A DNA stretch of 64,000 nucleotides from Sphaerolaimus hirsutus (Eukaryota; Nematoda; Chromadorea; Monhysterida; Sphaerolaimidae), in the NCBI GenBank assembly GCA_964036195.1, contig OZ038451.1, forward strand, positions 21,779,927-21,843,926, written 5' to 3'. Position 1 is the stretch's first letter. Each line of letters starts with the position of its first letter. The notes beneath the pieces are model-generated. The model was not told the DNA's origin. It ran no database searches and was given only the letters and a program-made list of their open reading frames with translations. Positions 23,724 to 57,764 of this stretch are shown in pieces. The position numbers and the translations under genes are program-made.

Positions 23724-24221
23724 CAGGGGTCTCCAAGATTTTGGCCCTCGCGGGGGCTGGATAGATAGCAAATCGCTCCTCCGGAGGGATAGATAGCTGA
23801 AAAAAATTTCTGGGGGGGCTGGCGGGGGCACAATATATAGGCTTTTTCAAGGTTAAGAAGGCAGAAAGGGGAAAAAATCGCTAATAATCAGTTAAAAGTA
23901 GCCAAAAGTAGCTTTCAAATGGCTCAAAATAGGTATATAACCATGTATATAGCCGGAAAGCACGATTTTGAAGGTGAAAAACTATAAAAAGGTGCGAAAA
24001 TTAGTGATTTTTAGCGAAAATTGGGGCAAAATTTCTCAAAAACCACTCCAGATAGGTAGATAGCTGAGCGATTTGGGGGGGGGGTCTTTTGGGGTAGTAG
24101 CCAAAAATTTTGCCTCGGGATAGATAGATAGCTGAGCGGCCTCCGGGATAGATAGATAGCTGGCCGATTTGGGGGGGGCAGCCCCCCCCCCAGCCCAGCC
24201 CCCCCCCCTAGGAGACCCCTG
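23724..24221. mobile_element. hAT-like element with CAGGGGTCTCC ends and GATAGATAGCTG arms
   Basis: The inverted ends CAGGGGTCTCC/GGAGACCCCTG sit inside the 8-bp duplication CACTGAAT (23716-23723, 24222-24229). The arms carry repeated AGCTATCTATCYATCCCGGAGG motifs. Copies: 31583-32065, 45480-45607, 51435-51948; fragments near 25650-25780, 36060-36540, 40550-40720, 58350. Confidence 0.85.
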
Positions 24222-24366
24222 CACTGAATAAAATCGTGAAAAAAAATTTTAATTTATTATTCCACAGTAAAAACTAAATATTTTGATGAAAAACTGTCTG
24301 ATCTTTGGTTGATTATTCAGATGGGTTACGGTAGGTTTCCATTCTAGATATGATGTCCGCCGGTAT

Positions 24367-25293
24367 GTCCCCACACACGCTAGTTGACATCGACACAAAT
24401 GCCAACTGGTTCCGATCCCAATTCCGAGGTGGCATCTGAAAGTAGGGTTGGGACGATATATCGTATCGAATATCGGATATCGACCATTTTTTCATATCGA
24501 ATATCGAATATCGATATCGAAAATTTTGAAAAAATATCGAATATCGATATCGAATATCGACCATTTTTTCGATATTTTTCGATATTCTGGTATTCTTTTT
24601 GAGGTATTTGTGATCCCATAAAAAATGGCAGAAGCCAACAAAAAGTGGATGCTGCAGCCAAACACGTATGCTTATGAATGCACAAAGTAGGATATCAAGG
24701 GTAATGTATACACATCCTTATAAAATAAATGATATTAACACAGCAAACAACATCACAAGGAAACCATTTCACCAAACCTTTGCATGGCAGCATGGCTCAA
24801 AAATGTGGCTGTTTATTTTAAAATAACAACCTTTTAAAAATGTAAAAAGCCAGCCACCCCTAGTCACAAGTATGACCTGAAGTGTTTGCTTAATAATTTT
24901 TCACCTTATATAAATTGATTCATCCTGTTTTTATTTCATTACCTCATTTCAACTGTTGTGAGCCTCATTTTAAAAGATTATCAACCATGTTTGTGTCCAA
25001 ATGGAAATACAATATGCCCCACTGTACCAAAATATCGAAATATCGAAAATATCGAAATATCGATATCGAATATCGAGCATATTTTCATATCGAATATCGA
25101 TATCGAATATCGAGGGTCCATATCGTATCGATATCGAATATCGACCTTTAGAAAAAAATATCGAATATCGATATCGAAAAGTCATATTGTCCCAACCCTA
25201 TCTGAAAGTCGTTCGTTGGATCGCCAGCAAGCTTTGAATTGGGATCGGAACCAGTTGACATTTGTGTCGATGTCAACTAGCGTGTGTGGCGCC
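24367..25293. mobile_element. MITE with CCCACACACGCTAGTTGACAT ends, split by a hAT-like element
   Basis: The inverted ends CCCACACACGCTAGTTGAC ... GTCAACTAGCGTGTGTGG are followed inside by ACTGGTTCCGATCCCAATT. Copies: about 40872-41175, 50107-50273, 58471-58630, 58976-59136 and about 59795-60004. The element at 24443-25200 is inserted in this copy. Confidence 0.75.
24443..25200. mobile_element. hAT-like element with TAGGGTTGGGACGATAT ends
   Basis: Perfect 8-bp duplication TCTGAAAG (24435-24442, 25201-25208). The arms are ATATCGAATATCGATATCG repeats. The core is shared with 34861-35630. Confidence 0.88.
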
Positions 25294-25351
25294 AATATCA
25301 CCTACTTTTCGAACTTTCACTCGAATTATTCGAATTCTCTCTAATCCACAG

Positions 25352-25490
25352 CTACGTGCGTTTTGGCGCTCTGCCAGTTCCGGTCGCTGCGCTGTGGCTA
25401 TGCAAATTTCCCTGCTTCCGGTGGATGCCGCTGGGATCTGGTCGCAGTAATTCCTCTGTAACGTTGGTCAATTGTTACACCATTCGAAAG
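25352..25490 (+). CDS. candidate exon, unassigned
   Basis: Acceptor ...AATCCACAG and donor AAG|GTCCGT bound an open frame (YVRFGALPVPVAALWLCKF...NCYTIRK). Its start phase does not match the end phase of the candidate at 22579-22724, so they are not directly consecutive. Function unknown. Confidence 0.3.
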
Positions 25491-26038
25491 GTCCGTTGCT
25501 TGAAGTTCTAGATTTGTTCGCGAAGATAATTCCTTTGGCTTGTTATCGCATCTTTGCGCCCCTCCGTTAGAGATTGATGAAATTTTGCGATTTTCAGCAA
25601 AAGTGTGGTTATAAATTTCTCGAAAATCGCTCCAGGTAGATAGTTCGCCGATTTGCGGGGGGGGGGGTGTCAGGATAGTAGCCAGGTGTCAGGATAGTAG
25701 CCACAAATTTTGCCTCCGGGATGGATAGATAGATGGATTTTGCCACTTACCCCCGCCACCCCCCATAGGAGACCCCTGTAGGGGGCTGAGCACTGCTGTT
25801 TACCTGTAATCAAATTCCCTGCTTCTCTGTAAACAAATTCACCCCCTGCTTCTCTGTAAACAAATTCACCCCATTCTAAAATTCCTCGGTAGTCCTGGAC
25901 GCATAATAGCGGGTACCCTCTGGTTATACTCCGCGGGCTGGATGCAATGCATTTTTCTGAAAAAATTTCGTGATATCAGGTCCGAAACATGTGATGGATG
26001 TGCTCCGCTCTACCATTCCTTTTGGCAGTGCGTACATA

Positions 26039-26172
26039 CCGCATATCCTCGAATAATACCCCGTACCCATCAAATAACTCCTCCCCATGAATAACTCCCC
26101 CCGTGAATAACTCCCCCTCAGAAACTCTGACGAAAAAATAACTCCCATGGGGTCTTATTCAAGGATATACGG
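26039..26172. mobile_element. short TA-flanked MITE
   Basis: The ends CCGCATATCCTCGAATAA and ...TTATTCAAGGATATACGG are flanked by TA. It abuts the candidate exon at 26174-26401. Confidence 0.7.
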
Positions 26173-26173
26173 T

Positions 26174-26401
26174 ACCTAAGTGTTCTTCTCGCGCGTTATC
26201 CACCAAGACATAAGTAATTTTGGGCGCACAATTTGCGGCCCGCCGAGTATACGTCAAGGGGTTATTCAGAAATTCGCTGTATTGTTTTGCTTGTTTCAGA
26301 TCGCGTTCGCGCCGTAGCCCCTGTACCATGGCTTTGTGCTTATTATGAGTTATGATTGTACCTCGTGCCAATGGTTTGTTGTTTTTTGCGTGCTTTTCCA
26401 T
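26174..26401 (-). CDS. candidate exon, unassigned, lysine/arginine-rich
   Basis: The open minus-strand frame starts MEKHAKNNKPLARGTI and runs to ...VLVDNAREEHLG, where a possible donor AG|GTACCG follows; that GTACCG is the flank and first bases of the adjacent TA-type MITE. The composition looks like real protein, but I recognise no family and no partner exon. Confidence 0.35.
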
Positions 26402-26755
26402 TTTCTGGCTCGAACCTTTATATACCGTTTTTTGAACAATTCCCCATGGGTATTTTTTGAGGGGGAATTGTTCGAGGAGGGTTGATTATTATGTTTTCAC
26501 ATTTTTCGAGTATGTTTCTGTCAACTATACCGTTTTTAAATGATTCCCCATGGGAATTTTGTGAGGTGGGAATCGTTCAAGGAGGGGTGATTATTTTTCA
26601 CATTTTTCGAGCATCTTTCTGTCAACTGAGTTCATAAAATATGCTTTAGTCAGAACAAAAATGGTATGTTGTGTCAAGGACGTGGCCAGGGCTGGGGTCA
26701 GTTGTCACTCTATAAAAAAATTGTTTCATGGCATTTTTATGTTTGCAGACCTGCA

Positions 26756-27562
26756 GTGCCGCGTCTTGGCGCTGTTTGAACGGTGCGGTGCCACGTCTTG
26801 GCGCTGTTCCAACATGCAGTGCCGCGTCTTGGCGCTGATCGAACGGTGCGGTGCCACGTTTTGGCGCTGTTCCAGCATGCAGTGCCGCGTCTTGGCGCTG
26901 ATCGAACGGTGCGGTGCCACGTCTTGGCGCTGTTCCAGCATGCAGTGCCGTGTCTTGGCGCTGTTCCAGCATGCAGTGCCGCGTCTTGGCGCTGTTCCAG
27001 CATGCAGTGCCGCGTCTTGGCGCTGTTCCAGCATGCAGTGCCGTGTCTTGGCGCTGTTCCAGCATGCAGTGCCGCGTCTTGGCGCTGATCGAACGGTGCG
27101 GTGCCACGTCTTGGCGCTGTTCCAGCATGCAGTGCCGCGTCTTGGCGCTGATCGAACGGTGCGGTGCCACGTCTTGGCGCTGTTCCAGCATGCAGTGCCG
27201 TGTCTTGGCGCTGTTCCAGCATGCAGTGCCGCGTCTTGGCGCTGTTCCAGCATGCAGTGCCGCGTCTTGGCGCTGTTCCAGCATGCAGTGCCGTGTCTTG
27301 GCGCTGTTCCAGCATGCAGTGCCGCGTCTTGGCGCTGATCGAACGGTGCGGTGCCACGTCTTGGCGCTGTTCCAGCATGCAGTGCCGCGTCTTGGCGCTG
27401 TTCCAGCATGCAGTACCGCGTCATGGCGCTGTTCCAGCATGCAGTGCCGCGTCTTGGCGCTGTTCCAGCATGCAGTGCCGCGTCTTGGCACTGTTCCAAC
27501 AGTGCGGTGCCACGTCTTGGCGTTGGTGCGGTGCCACGACTCGGCGCTGTTCCAGCATGCAA
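26756..27562. repeat. 31/32-bp minisatellite, about 26 copies
   Basis: The unit is GTGCCGCGTCTTGGCGCTGT followed by TCCAGCATGCA (31 bp). A 32-bp variant ends ATCGAACGGTGCG and occurs at semi-regular intervals, so there is a higher-order pattern. Because 31 is not a multiple of three, several frames on both strands remain open for over 200 codons; these are by-products of the repeat, not genes. Confidence 0.9.
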
Positions 27563-27820
27563 TAAAACGTTTCTTATTACTCTAAAAACTTTAAAAAACG
27601 CACTTTTTGAAGAAAAAAATGTTGTTGGGAACTTTGGGGAAAAACAATATTTGAGAACTTCTGAAAAAACAACGTTTTTTTAAATAAACAGGGTCATTGA
27701 AAAAGCAACATTTTTTATCCCTAGTAGTACTCGCATCCAATCTTCTTGCTTGAATAATTCTAGCCAATCTGTTCATAGGATGCAGGAATTTATGTTTTCA
27801 AAGGGTCCACACACATATCG

Positions 27821-28076
27821 CTCTTGTTCGATACCGTGCGGCGTGGGCACATCGCATGAGGTTTTATCGATTGGTTAAAATTCAACCGTGTGAATGAAGG
27901 GCGGGGTGCCTAACACATCATCAGCACGTAAGAAAACGTACATGCATACCTAAATATTTACATACAGTGTGACAGACAGCTGGAGGGGGGTGAAAGGACA
28001 TAGATTGGGCTGAATTCGAACCAATCGATAAAATGTCATGCGATGCGCTCACGCCGCACGGTATTGAACAAGAGCC
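27821..28076. repeat. palindromic element with CTCTTGTTCRATACCGTGCGG arms
   Basis: Arms of about 65 bp (CTCTTGTTCGATACCGTGCG ... ATCGATTGGTT) are inverted around a loop of about 125 bp. No ORF. Confidence 0.7.
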
Positions 28077-29284
28077 ACTGGCTCGAACATGGTTAATAGT
28101 TGACATCGCAAATTCGTGTCAACTGAATTAATTTTAGTCAACTTAATTTTGTTTAATTATGCAATTGCGACATTCCTATATGATTGACCGCATAGCTAAC
28201 TTTATACCCTTAATTTTCATTGTTTCTCTTAGGTGTGATGCTTTGAAAATACATTTAGTGTTATTTAGTTGACACGAACTCGTGATGTCAACTGTCAAGT
28301 GTGGGCCCAAAATGTCACGGTGTATATTTTTCGAAACTAACCAAATAACACTGGCGCATTAATGGCGCAATGTTTTTTTCGGCGTTTTGATTCATATATA
28401 TGTGGTTAAGCGGTCAGTTTTTGTCTTACCTATCTCGTTTTATGCTTCAATTTTGTTTTGTTCCGTTTGGTCGTTCATGCCGTTTATGTTAATTTTTTCA
28501 TCAGGGCCTTTTGCGTTGTTCCCGTGAATCGAAGAATTTTCTTTTACGGTGTGTCTGGTAATTACAATGGCGCACCATCCAAGGAATTTTGAGTTATGTA
28601 CTCCGCATCCAAAAAGCGTTTGAAGGCATATCCTCAAAAAATCTAATTTTTGGATGAAGACAAACTCACCAAAAAGTTTCAAGAAATCCCTGCTTGTTTA
28701 AGCGTTTTGCGTGTAAGCCTAACTTTTTTTGTTTTTCGTTCGATGGATTTTTTCCGCTATTTTATTCGGATTCAAAAACGTACTAGCGCACAACTAAAAT
28801 TTCTTGCGTGGTGCGCCTTTCAAATTGGTGAAATCTCCATTTCCGCGTTTGAATATTTATTTTGAACTAGTACGATTTTGTACATATTTTGAGTATATTT
28901 TGAACTAGCCGTTACGATTTACCGTACTGTACCGTAGCGTGTAACACGCTTTTCAGATTTACCGTACCGTACCGTGTACCGAGAAATTTGAGATTTACCG
29001 AACCGAACCGTTTACCGAAAAATAGAAAATTTAAGCGTACGGTACTATGTACCGCGGCGCCGTACTGTCTGCCACCCTAGGGGCAACCCCCCTCCCCCAA
29101 AGCGCCCGGAGGCCGATTTTGTGGTTACTATCCCCTGAACCCCTCTCCCCAATCGGCCACTTTCGGGATCGTGATATGTATCTTATTTTTGCTCAAAATC
29201 GCTAATTTACATAACTTTTTATAGATTTTCACGTTCAAAATCACTACGTAGTTTTATTGCCTATTTTCAGCTTTTTTAGTACTA
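28077..29284. other. intergenic DNA with repeat fragments, no gene recognised
   Basis: It includes a partial TAGTTGACAT-type repeat (28090-28310) and one half of a GGTACGGTA hAT-like element (about 28905-29080, ending CTGCCACCCTA). An open frame on each strand near 28440-28865 has no recognisable features. Confidence 0.35.
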
Positions 29285-29817
29285 CTGTATATTCTCGAAT
29301 AAGTCACCAGGGGAGTTTTTTCGTCAGACTTTTTCCAAAAATGCGTGGTCAATTTACTGTGTAAATGGGTTAAAATAAAGTCCATAAATTATAAAAAAAG
29401 TTGGAATACGAATTCAACAGATGAAACAATGGAATAATTGCCTATTAACTGCATCAACTGCAGAATATTTACTTATATTGTAAACAAACATTTTTTGTAG
29501 ATGTTACATCTTTCCCATGGGGGGGGGGGGGGTTCGAGGGGAGGAATCATTTTTCCCCACTTCCCTAATGTGCCTGCGCACGCTAGTTTTCACAGGAAAT
29601 TTCGAAAACTCACAAATCAACTTAGAATGCATTTGAGTTTTCTACAGTGAGGTGGCCGTCAACTACAGTTGACGGATATTAAAAATGACTCATTGTGGAA
29701 AACTCAAACGCGTTCAAAACTCATTTATGAGTTTTCGAATTTCCGTGTGAAAACTAGTGTGCGCAGTGCCAATGGGGTTTTATTCGAGAGGGTATTTACT
29801 TATTCGAGGATATACGG
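29285..29817. mobile_element. TA-flanked MITE with a nested CACGCTAGTTTTCAC element
   Basis: The ends CTGTATATTCTCGAATAAG and ...TTATTCGAGGATATACGG are flanked by TA. Inside, about 29570-29765 is an inverted repeat with GCGCACGCTAGTTTTCAC ends, also seen near 54529-54760 and 56690-56770. Confidence 0.65.
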
Positions 29818-30155
29818 TATATGTGCTTATATACCTATTTTTCACCTACGATTTTTCTCCCTTTCTTTGTCTACGCCTTAAAAAGGCTATGATTGACCCC
29901 CCCCCCCCCCCGAGAAAAAATTTCATCTATCTATTCCTCCGCAGCGGCGCTTTTTAATGTATCCTAACCCCGGAGGGTAAAAATTCAAGGTAACCCTGTC
30001 AGCGGTCGGAAAACGGAAAGGTAGAATGATTTCAGCTGTTGAACATCTCAATATACACAATTGACACTTTACTTTATATCGATTTGACACTTTAAATTCG
30101 TCTTGACAGTTGACACTTGACAGTTTGCATGACAATTGACACTTCACTTTACATG

Positions 30156-30268
30156 GTTTGCGACTTCCTTTAGCGCTGCGGCTGAAAATAGTCTCAGGGT
30201 TGTGTCTGAAAATGCGGACACCATTTGGCGCATGGAATTTCGTCGTCGATCGATAATCGCCTTCTTTC
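30156..30268 (-). CDS. candidate exon, unassigned
   Basis: The minus-strand frame reads KEGDYRSTTKFHAPNG...RHNPETIFSRSAKGSRKP, between a possible acceptor TTGACAG and a donor GTAAAG. It would face away from the corepressor gene. Family not recognised. Confidence 0.3.
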
Positions 30269-31582
30269 GCTGTCAATTCGAATAAGTCCAGTTATGGGAC
30301 TTTCGCCATATTGGATTTTCGCGGGGTCAATGGCGTGCGTGGTACAATGATCCTGCGTGTGCGAAAAAATACGTCCGCCGCGCAAGTGATGTAATTCGCG
30401 AGCAGATGTAAATAAATATTAATATCCCAACTTCACCACAATTTCCGTATTTACTTTTACTATTATTTATTTTCTTTTACGTTTACCGTATTTCTTCTAA
30501 TAGAAGGGCAGGTTTCCAATAGAAGGGCGTCTCCAATAGAAGGTACACTAACCTAAATAAGAAAACACGGTAGTAACTATTATCTACTTCTTTATCATGC
30601 TGGTGATCATACTTTTTCATATTAATCTCATAAGTGTAAATGACGCTTTACTTAACACTTTACCACAAAGTAAATCCACAAAGAGTACCACTACCAGTAC
30701 CACAAAGAGTTGTTACTTCTGCAAGCGAATTACATCATTATTGGCGCTACGCACACTGAAGCCGAAATATTCGGCATACGCACGTTTTTGACAAATGCCG
30801 AATTAAATGCTGAATAGAAAAAAACTTGCTGAACTCAAATCGTCCGTACTCTTGAAAATTAGGCGGTTTGTCAATTCAGCATGTATTTCAGCATTCAAAA
30901 GATGCGTACACTTTTTCATGCGGAAACATTCAGCAATAGGATAAAATCTCAAATGCTGAAATGCAAAGATAAACGAGGATTGGTTTTTGAGATCTCGGGA
31001 TCGGATCGGGATTGACCTTTTGGTATTGGGATCGGGATTGGTTTTTGAGATTTTGGGATCGGGATTGACCTTTCGGGATCGGGATCGGTAATGGCATTTT
31101 TGAAAACATTCTAATATACACGTTTTTTGCCAATGTTTTCACAAAACAGGCTCAAAAACACGTCTGGATGCCAGAAAAGAGGCATAAAGTGGACATTGGA
31201 TAAAATTTATTAATGCAAAAAGGGCATTTAATGAGGTTGACCAAATTTTCTGGGATCGGGATCGGGATTGTATAAATTTTTTCGGGATCGGGATTGTGAT
31301 TTTGAAAGTTTCTGGATCGGGATAGGGATTGGCTTTTGAGATTTCGGGATCGGGATCAGGATTGAGGTTTAAGGATCGGGATCGGGACCACCAAATCCCG
31401 AAATGTTTTAGGATCGGGATCGGGATTCCGTTTCGACCATAGTGCCAACCCTATCCAATATACATAATCACTATTGTCTATTGACCGAAGTTGATGCTGT
31501 ACAGAGAATGTAACTAATTATATCTTGTCATAAAGTTGACATCAAAAATTGTCATCAATTATATCTTGTCACACACACTAGT

Positions 31583-32065
31583 CAGGGGTAGGAAAGGGGG
31601 GGGTTCCCCCCCCCCCCAAATCGCCCAGCTATCTATCTATTCCAGAGGCCGCTCAGCTATCTATCTATCCCGGAGGCAAAATTTTGGGCTACTATCCCCT
31701 AAACCCCTCCCCCCAATCGGCCAGCTATCTACCTATCTGGAGCGATTTTTGGGAAACTATACCCTAAATTTCGCTCAAAATCGCTATTTTCATACCTATA
31801 TATAGATTTTCACCTCCAAAATCACTAGTTCGTGCATCTAACTGCCTATTTTGAGCTATTTTTAGTACTATATGTCCTTATATACCCATTTTTAGCCATT
31901 TTTCACCTACTTTCAGCAATTTTTCTCCTTTTCCTCCCTTCTATGCCTATATATTGAGCCCCAGCGACCCCCCCCCCCAGAAAAATTTTCAGCTATCTAT
32001 CCCTCCGGAGGAGTGATTTGCTATCTATCCAACACCCAGGAGGGCCGAAAACTAGAATACCCCTG
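31583..32065. mobile_element. hAT-like element, CAGGGGTA ends, GATAGATAG arms
   Basis: 8-bp duplication ACACTAGT (31575-31582, 32066-32073); same family as 23724-24221. Confidence 0.8.
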
Positions 32066-32129
32066 ACACTAGTTGACATCAAAAATTGTGTCAACTAAAT
32101 TTTGGATAATTATTGGTTTTACTTGGCAG

Positions 32130-32403
32130 CAGGGTTGGCAAAATCTCAGAAAAAAAAAATCAAATACAATTTTTATACAATTTTACTACAATTTTAGTAA
32201 AAAGAATTTCACAAAAACTAATCCTGGTCACAAAGAATAAAAAATAAAAATAAAATAATAATAAAATAATAATAAAATGGAAAATTGAAGAATAAAAAAA
32301 TAAAAATAAAATGGAAAATTGAAGAAAAAATAAAAATAAAATATAATTTATTTACAATTTTACTGCAGTTTCAGTAAAAATAATCTTACTAAAACCAACC
32401 CTG
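32130..32403. mobile_element. small hAT-like element, CAGGGTTGG ends
   Basis: The ends CAGGGTTGGCAAAA and ...CCAACCCTG are flanked by a perfect CTTGGCAG duplication. The inside is TAAAATAAAAATAAAAT-type sequence. Confidence 0.8.
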
Positions 32404-32658
32404 CTTGGCAGACGCCACAGTGTATGCACAACTTCATGTGTGCAGTGGCAAAAAGGATGAAAATTGGGGTTAAGGGTGACTTCTAGTGAAAATTATGGTC
32501 ATCGTTTTTAAAAATACTTACTTTTACATTTTCCCATGGAAATAAAAGTAAAAAATTCTACTATACGTTTTCTGCACTCAGGAGTGACTAAAAATGAATA
32601 TTTTACATTAACTTTGAAAACATTGATTACTTTCAACAATCTGGTTTGCAGGCATGCT

Positions 32659-33216
32659 TAGGGTGACAAATTTCCGTTTCCGTTTTCTGCAGGCAAATTT
32701 TTTCCATTTTCCATTCCGTTTTCCGGTAATTGAATTAATTTTTCCGTTTTCCGTTCCGTTTTCCGACTACAAAATTTTTTTCCATTTCCGTTCCTGTTTT
32801 TCTGGCTAATTATCCCTTTCTGGCTAAATTTTCAGTTTTTCTGCCTTTTTCCGGCTGAATTTTCAGTTTTTCCGGCTGAATTTTCAGTTTTTCCGCCTTT
32901 TTCCCGTTTTCAGGCTCAATTTTCAGTTTTTCAGCCTCATATTCCCCTTTTCTGGCTCAATTGTCTGTTTTCTGTTTCAGCCAAACTGGTAAACATGCAT
33001 GCAGGTTTTCAATTATGTGACTTTTTCCATTTTCCATCAAAATTTCAGCAATTTTTAGCATTTCCAGGAAATTTCCACAATTTTTTTTGTTTTCTGGCAA
33101 AATTTCCAGTTTTCCGGCCTTGTTTTCCTTGTTGCTGAAATTTTATTTCCGTTTTCTGGCAAGTGCAAAAAAATTTCCGTTTCCATTTTCCATAACAAAA
33201 TTTTTTTGACACCCTA
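32659..33216. mobile_element. hAT-like element with TTCCGTTTTCCG arms
   Basis: The ends TAGGGTGACAAATTTCCG and ...TTTGACACCCTA are flanked by GGCATGCT/GGCACGCG (6 of 8 match). The arms repeat CCGTTTTCNGGC. A second copy is at 52717-53205. Confidence 0.7.
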
Positions 33217-33260
33217 GGCACGCGCTGTTCCAATGTTTATCATTACTATTCTCTCATGTA

Positions 33261-33761
33261 TAGGGTTCAAACGGGATCCCGATCCCGGATCCCATGAAAT
33301 TCCGGGATTTACCAGTCCCGATCCCGATCCTGAAACCCCAATCCTGATCCCGATCCCGAAATCTCAAAAATACCAATCCCGATCCCGAAAGTTTTCAAAT
33401 CCCGATCCCGATCCCGAGAAACTCCCAAGTCCGGGATCCCGATCCCGGAAAAATTAGTGGAAATTATAAAAAGTGAAATAATGACGTTTTTGCATGCAAA
33501 AAAGTGGATGCAAACCCCCAGCGTCAATTTTATGCCACTTTTCTGGCATCCAACAGTGTTTTGAGACCTTTATGAACAACTGTGAATGCCAGAAAAATGG
33601 CCAAAATTTCTATCCCTAGAACCCAATCCCGATCCCGGAAAAATGCCTATCCCAATCCCGATCCCGTGACCCCAATCCCGGCCAATCCCGATCCCGAAAT
33701 CTCAAAAAGTGAATCCCGATCCCGATCCTGATCCCGAAAAGTCAATCCCATTTGAACCCTA
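33261..33761. mobile_element. hAT-like element with GATCCCGATCCCG arms
   Basis: The ends TAGGGTTCAAACGGGATCCCG and ...TTTGAACCCTA sit inside a perfect CTCATGTA duplication (33253-33260, 33762-33769). Another copy is at 62190-62916; fragments near 31000-31450, 37620-37725, 42060-42330, 47995. Confidence 0.85.
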
Positions 33762-34352
33762 CTCATGTACACACATTGCCCAAATTCCCAAAATGGTTCG
33801 TACGTTTTTTCTGTTTACACACTGTTGAACTGTGCTGAACTACAATATCTCAAGAATGAGCAGTTTTTAAAAAAAATTTATGGTCTTCATTTTTGAAGAT
33901 CATGTTCATACATGTTCATAAAAAATGTTTCATGAAGATGTATGAAAAACTAGATGAGATCTGGATCATTTCACAGCAGTAGATTTTCTGCCAATTGCTG
34001 AACTGGTTTGCTGAATTGAAAGTGTCCGGTTACAATTTTTTCACAAGATGCTGAAATGTTAAATTCAGCATATGACCAAAAATGCTGGAAAATCATCTAA
34101 ATCCGTCCGAATTTGTCCGAATTCGTACGGTTGCTGAATGTCTGGACCCAAAAATGCTGGTCTAAAACCGTCCGAACAGCATTTTTTTAGTTCGGATTCG
34201 GCAGATGAAAACGTGCGTATGCCGAATATTTCGGCTTCAGTGTGCGTAGCGCCATTCGGATCATTATCGACTTCTCGCCGCGAAATTCTTGGCGCCGAGC
34301 CAAATTCCCAAATAATAAAAACAATGGTGCTGTGAACCAACCTCCACCCGCC

Positions 34353-57764
<23,412 letters not shown>

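Larger units (their letters stand above)
30742..34259. mobile_element. composite 3.5-kb element with TGGCGCTACGCACACTGAAG ends
   Basis: The left end (30742) and right end are inverted copies over about 43 bp (...GCCGAAATATTCGGCATACG), with ATCATTAT on both sides (30734-30741, 34260-34267), consistent with an 8-bp duplication. The inside carries AATTCAGCAT-type sequences plus at least four later insertions. Its right end lies 93 bp before the predicted corepressor ATG. Confidence 0.65.

Noticed and set aside
26646..27585. Several overlapping 200-280 codon ORFs on both strands
   Set aside because: They arise from the 31-bp minisatellite, whose length cycles through all frames; no conserved protein features.
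34242..34352. N-terminal extension of the corepressor upstream of MYNPPGG
   Set aside because: The frame is open but has no ATG and overlaps the end of the 30742-34259 transposon.
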